Of a DNA stretch of 7,833 nucleotides, positions 5,250 through 7,833 are shown piece by piece. The notes under the pieces are model-generated. The model made no database searches and was not told the DNA's origin. It saw only the letters and a list, made by a program, of their open reading frames with translations. How positions within the stretch are numbered: position 1 is the first letter of the stretch; each line of letters begins with the position of its first letter. This DNA is from Chloroflexota bacterium (GTDB lineage Bacteria; Chloroflexota; Limnocylindria; Limnocylindrales; CSP1-4). The position numbers were made by a program, and so were the translations under genes. The stretch lies in contig JAKAMV010000456.1 of NCBI GenBank assembly GCA_021812735.1, forward strand, positions 1 through 7,833. Reading direction: 5' to 3'.

Positions 5250-5421
5250 ACCGGAGAAGGACTTCGGCCGACAGCCGCCACAGCAGGACCGCGCCCGACG
5301 CGGTCTCGACCGCGGAGTCGACGCCGAATCCGACGAGCGCGACCGATCCGGCGAGAAGGCCGGCAACGATGGCGATGACGCCCTACGCGACGTTCGTCCG
5401 GATCGCCCGGACTGACGCGGG
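5250..5421 (-). pseudogene. Remnant of a cation diffusion facilitator (CDF) metal efflux gene
   Basis: The minus strand between EamA and the NRAMP-like gene encodes a recognisable CDF N-terminal piece. It reads GVIAIVAGLLAGSVALVGFG, then VDSAVETASGAVLLWRLSAE. This is the first helices of actinobacterial cobalt/zinc/cadmium efflux proteins, including the GFG-x-DS-x-VE motif of helix 2. A TAG at 5385-5383 interrupts the frame just before GVIAI, where relatives usually have Glu (a GAG to TAG change would do this). Upstream, no start codon is available before the next in-frame stop (complement 5463-5461). Downstream, homology ends near 5260 and the frame runs antisense into the EamA gene. Both ends are therefore missing and the piece cannot be functional. 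It marks a lost metal-efflux gene. Boundaries are approximate. Confidence 0.75.
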
Positions 5422-5484
5422 TTTGCAACGGACTGGGGGCCCGAGTTCGTGGGTTTCGTCCTAGGCGTCGGCGGCCGTCCCAAC

Positions 5485-5490
5485 TACGGT
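5485..5490 (+). promoter_or_regulatory. -10 box of a leaderless promoter for the NRAMP-like gene
   Basis: TACGGT (TANNNT pattern) ends 6 nt before the ATG at 5497, the spacing expected when transcription starts at the start codon. No ribosome binding site is present. No good -35 box is seen 17-19 nt upstream (5460-5467). Confidence 0.5.
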
Positions 5491-5496
5491 AGCGAC

Positions 5497-6852
5497 ATGA
5501 CCGTTCCGAAGTCTCCGATCATTGATCCCGAGGGGCTCGGACCCGCGGCGGTCATCAATCCGAAGGAAGCCGAGCTACGGGCCGAGTCCAACCCTCTGAC
5601 GCGCTTCGCGAAGATGCTTGGCCCGGGACTGATCACCGGGGTGTCGGACGACGATCCCTCGGGCATCGGAACCTACGCCCAGGCGGGAGCCCAGTTCGGT
5701 TTTGCGACTCTCTGGACGACGTTGGCGATGCTGCCACTGATGACCGCCGTCCAGTACATATGCTCGAAGATCGGCCTCCTCACGGGCCGCGGCCTTGCCG
5801 GGGTTCTGCGCGAACACTATCCCCGAGCGGTCCTCTATCCGTCGGTGATCGCCCTCGTGATCGCCAACACCCTGAACGCCGGCGCCGATATTGGCGCGAT
5901 CGCCGCGGCAATCAACCTGCTCGTCCCGATCCCAGCGATCGTGTTCATCGTGCCCGTGAGCGTCGGCCTGGTCGCCCTCCAGGTGTTCGGCTCGTATCGG
6001 TTGATCGAAAGGGTCTTCAAGTGGCTCGCCCTGGCCTTGCTCGCCTACATCGGCGCGGCGCTGTTTGCCCGACCGGACTTCGCCAAGCTCGTGGCCGGGA
6101 CGTTCGTGCCAACCATCCGCCTCGACTCGGCGTATCTCGGTATCCTGGTCGCGCTCCTCGGCACGACGATCTCGCCGTACCTTTTCTTCTGGCAGGCGAG
6201 TCAGGAGGTCGAGGAGGAGATCAGCATCGGGCGGACTCGTCTCCGGCAGCGCGAGGGAGCGACGAAGTTCGAGCTGCGGTTCGCCCTCATCGACACCATC
6301 GTCGGGATGACCTTCTCCGAGATCGTCGCCTACTTCATCATTCTGGCCACCGGCGCCACGCTGTTCGTCGCGGGCAAGACGCAGATCGCCTCGGCGACCG
6401 ACGCGGCCCAGGCGCTCAGGCCGCTCGCTGGCGACGCCTCGGCATTCCTGCTCGCGGTCGGGCTCATCGGCGCGGGCGTGCTGGCGGTCCCGGTGCTGAC
6501 CGGTGCGGCGGCCTATGGGGTCAGTGAGGCGTTCGGGTGGCGATCCGGTCTCGATCGTATGCCTGGCCGCGCACCCCAGTTCTATGCCGTCATCGTCGCG
6601 GCGACGATCGTCGGGATGGCCATCAACTTCCTCGGGCTCAACCCGATCACCGCGCTGGTCCTGAGCGCCATCCTCAACGGGATCATCGCGGCGCCCCTAT
6701 TGGTTCTCGTGATGCTGATCTCGAACAATCGGCGAGCGATGGGCGACCGGACGAACGGGCGTCTCCTCAACGTGCTCGGCTGGACGACGACCCTTGTAAT
6801 GGCGGCGGCCGCGGTGGCGCTGATCGTGCTTACGGTCTTCCGGCCGGGCTAG
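5497..6852 (+). CDS. NRAMP-related metal transporter with non-canonical metal-site motifs
   Basis: The protein has 451 residues and about eleven predicted membrane helices in the NRAMP fold, which imports divalent metals, usually manganese or iron, with protons. The helix-1 motif region is PGLITGVSDDDPSGIGTYAQ (43-62). The canonical DPGN metal site is replaced by D53-P54-S55-G56. The helix-6 region GTTISPYLFFWQ (222-233) stands where MPHN is expected, so the metal-binding Met and the following His are Ser226 and Tyr228. Without the soft Met ligand the substrate may not be Mn or Fe; Mg-type NRAMP relatives (NRMT) also lose that Met. The start is the ATG at 5497, with a -10 box ending 6 nt upstream and no ribosome binding site. 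The frame extends 16 codons further up, but that part overlaps the promoter. The stop lies 22 nt from the end of convergent cadD. Confidence 0.88.
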   Translation: MTVPKSPIIDPEGLGPAAVINPKEAELRAESNPLTRFAKMLGPGLITGVSDDDPSGIGTYAQAGAQFGFATLWTTLAMLPLMTAVQYICSKIGLLTGRGLAGVLREHYPRAVLYPSVIALVIANTLNAGADIGAIAAAINLLVPIPAIVFIVPVSVGLVALQVFGSYRLIERVFKWLALALLAYIGAALFARPDFAKLVAGTFVPTIRLDSAYLGILVALLGTTISPYLFFWQASQEVEEEISIGRTRLRQREGATKFELRFALIDTIVGMTFSEIVAYFIILATGATLFVAGKTQIASATDAAQALRPLAGDASAFLLAVGLIGAGVLAVPVLTGAAAYGVSEAFGWRSGLDRMPGRAPQFYAVIVAATIVGMAINFLGLNPITALVLSAILNGIIAAPLLVLVMLISNNRRAMGDRTNGRLLNVLGWTTTLVMAAAAVALIVLTVFRPG

Positions 6853-6874
6853 TCGAACTCATTCGCGCCGCGTC

Positions 6875-7480
6875 TCACAAGGAGAGGCGACCAAGTACTC
6901 CGGACTCGATAAGGATGACCGTGCCGATGAGCATGAACACCCCCGGCACGATCCAGAGCCAGTAGCGCTGCACCACGGCGATCACCTTGGTGTGGGAACC
7001 GAGCCAGGACCCCGCGAGGCACCAAAGCGCGATGAGCACCGCGAATACCGCGACGGTGATCAGACTCTCCGTCAGTGCGCTGGTGCGGAACAGCGGGGTG
7101 TAGACCGAGATGTTGTCAGCCCCGTTGGCGATCGTTACCCCGATCACCGCCACCAGCCCGCTGGCCACCACTGGTGCGGGCGGATCCTCGGGACCACGAG
7201 TGCGAATGGCCTTCATCAGGCCGCGAACGCCGAGCGCGAAGGGCACCAGACCAACGAGACCGACCCACTTGTCCGGCACGACGGTCAGCCCGAGGGCCGC
7301 GAACGCCGACGCAAGAACGAGGACAGCGACGCCGACGTACTGCCCCGCCCAGACTTGCCAGATCTTTGGCTTGCCCGCCGCCCGGGCGGACAGGAACAGC
7401 ACCGTCAGCACAATGATGTCGTCGATGTTGGTGCCCGCGAACAGCCCGGCCGCTGTGGCCACAGTACGCAAGGGATCCAC
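6875..7480 (-). CDS. cadD: CadD-family cadmium resistance transporter
   Basis: This is a 201-residue membrane protein of the CadD family, close to the family's usual length of about 205. The N-terminus carries the characteristic AGLFAGTNIDDIIVLTVLFL (residues 11-30). A second family feature, IGVTIANGADNISVYTPLF (113-131), forms the matching helix of the second half. Hydrophobic segments are at about 5-30, 43-66, 72-88, 105-125, 136-156 and 172-193. CadD proteins confer cadmium resistance in Gram-positive bacteria, probably by export. The start is the GTG at 7480-7478, with a TAGCCT -10 box 7 nt upstream and no ribosome binding site. It converges with the NRAMP-like gene and diverges from the small cysteine protein gene. 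No dedicated regulator lies beside it; the ArsR or MerR-ArsC proteins are possible but unproven controllers. Confidence 0.9.
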   Translation of the reverse strand: MDPLRTVATAAGLFAGTNIDDIIVLTVLFLSARAAGKPKIWQVWAGQYVGVAVLVLASAFAALGLTVVPDKWVGLVGLVPFALGVRGLMKAIRTRGPEDPPAPVVASGLVAVIGVTIANGADNISVYTPLFRTSALTESLITVAVFAVLIALWCLAGSWLGSHTKVIAVVQRYWLWIVPGVFMLIGTVILIESGVLGRLSL

Positions 7481-7487
7481 GCGGGAC

Positions 7488-7493
7488 AGGCTA
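7488..7493 (-). promoter_or_regulatory. -10 box of a leaderless promoter for cadD
   Basis: On the minus strand TAGCCT (TANNNT) ends 7 nt before the GTG start. A TTCGGA at about 7512-7517 lies 18 nt further upstream and is at best a weak -35 box. The spacing to the start codon matches the promoter of the metallophosphoesterase operon. Confidence 0.5.
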
Positions 7494-7599
7494 TCTGGTT
7501 CCGACGGCAGATCCGAAGTCGTGTCGCCGGCCTTATGCGTCGCGCCGCTCGGACGACAATGGGGCCCGCTACTGAGGCTCCAGTCCCGGAACCACGGCC

Positions 7600-7605
7600 T
7601 ATGAT
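7600..7605 (+). promoter_or_regulatory. -10 box upstream of the small cysteine protein gene
   Basis: TATGAT matches the TATAAT consensus at five of six positions. Transcription would start near 7612, leaving a leader of about 30 nt that holds a GGAG (7637-7640 area) just before the ATG at 7644. A clear -35 box was not found. Unlike the neighbouring promoters, this one is not of leaderless geometry. Confidence 0.5.
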
Positions 7606-7643
7606 CCCTCCGCGTCCTGATCCCAGATGTTAGGCGGAGTCAC

Positions 7644-7833
7644 ATGGCCGAGTACAAGATCGACGCGACGGGCACGGCGGTCGCGATCCAGATCACCGGC
7701 GTCGGCGATCGGCAGGGCGAGCTGCTGCAGGCCTTCGGCGAGTGCGCGGAGGGTCGGTGCTCGTGCCCGACCGACGAGTACGAGAAGCTCGCGGCGATGG
7801 ACGTCCAGCCGGGCGAGGACCGGATCGACATCC
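7644..7833 (+). CDS. Small conserved-looking actinobacterial protein with CxxxxCxC, partial
   Basis: An ATG preceded by GGAG opens a frame that stays open to the end of the window, 63 codons so far. The frame has the G/C third-position bias of the neighbouring genes and starts MAEYKIDATGTAVAIQITGV. Three cysteines cluster at residues 34, 39 and 41 (ECAEGRCSCPTDEYEKL), a possible metal or redox site. The first 20 residues look like beta strands and the cysteine segment leads into an acidic helix. There is no signal peptide or membrane segment in the visible part. I do not recognise a characterised family and assign no function. Its position next to cadD and the clustered cysteines make metal binding possible but unproven. 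The 3' end is outside the window. Confidence 0.75.
   Translation, partial: MAEYKIDATGTAVAIQITGVGDRQGELLQAFGECAEGRCSCPTDEYEKLAAMDVQPGEDRIDI

Noticed and set aside
1..7833. CRISPR array, tRNA/rRNA gene, insertion sequence or attachment site
   Set aside because: No regularly spaced repeats, no tRNA-like cloverleaf, no transposase or integrase frame and no long terminal repeats were seen on either strand by eye.

Overview
The window is GC-rich bacterial DNA (roughly 70% by eye) with strong G/C preference at third codon positions. It uses GTG starts freely, has GTGA stop/start overlaps, and has TANNNT -10 boxes placed 6-7 nt in front of start codons, which suggests leaderless transcripts. Together with the protein families, this points to an actinomycete (Actinomycetota), perhaps a deep-branching class such as Thermoleophilia. 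The phylum is an inference and the class is a guess. The region reads as an accessory metal, metalloid and thiol-redox neighbourhood with signs of rearrangement.

Left part (1-1199): the 5' part of a minus-strand membrane protein (CPBP-like) runs off the left edge. It abuts, head to head and with no intergenic space, a plus-strand OsmC-like gene that seems to lack its N-terminal strands. This is probably an old recombination junction near 300-340. The OsmC-like gene overlaps a four-cysteine VKOR-family thiol oxidase by 4 nt.

Centre (1282-3587), the most interesting part: a minus-strand ArsR repressor is divergent from a two-gene operon. The operon encodes a metallophosphoesterase and, overlapping it by 4 nt, a single-chain fusion of a MerR DNA-binding domain with a thioredoxin-type arsenate reductase (ArsC). 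The operon promoter has TTGACC and TACGCT boxes separated by 19 nt, with an imperfect 10-nt dyad between them. That is the layout of MerR-family promoters, so the fusion probably controls its own operon. The -10 box sits 7 nt before the metallophosphoesterase ATG, so the mRNA is probably leaderless. No arsenite exporter (Acr3 or ArsB) is visible in the window.

Right part (3603-7833): a minus-strand universal stress protein; a plus-strand EamA/DMT exporter; an antisense remnant of a cation diffusion facilitator with an in-frame TAG; an NRAMP-related transporter whose two metal-site motifs are non-canonical (DPSG and ISPY); a convergent CadD-family cadmium transporter; and the first 63 codons of a small cysteine-containing protein that leaves the window.

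Taken together, the genes suggest arsenate reduction under two regulators (ArsR and MerR-ArsC), divalent-metal handling (NRAMP-like, CadD, formerly a CDF) and thiol or disulfide chemistry (VKOR, OsmC-like). These links are inferred from gene order and family. No RNA gene, CRISPR array or intact mobile element was seen.
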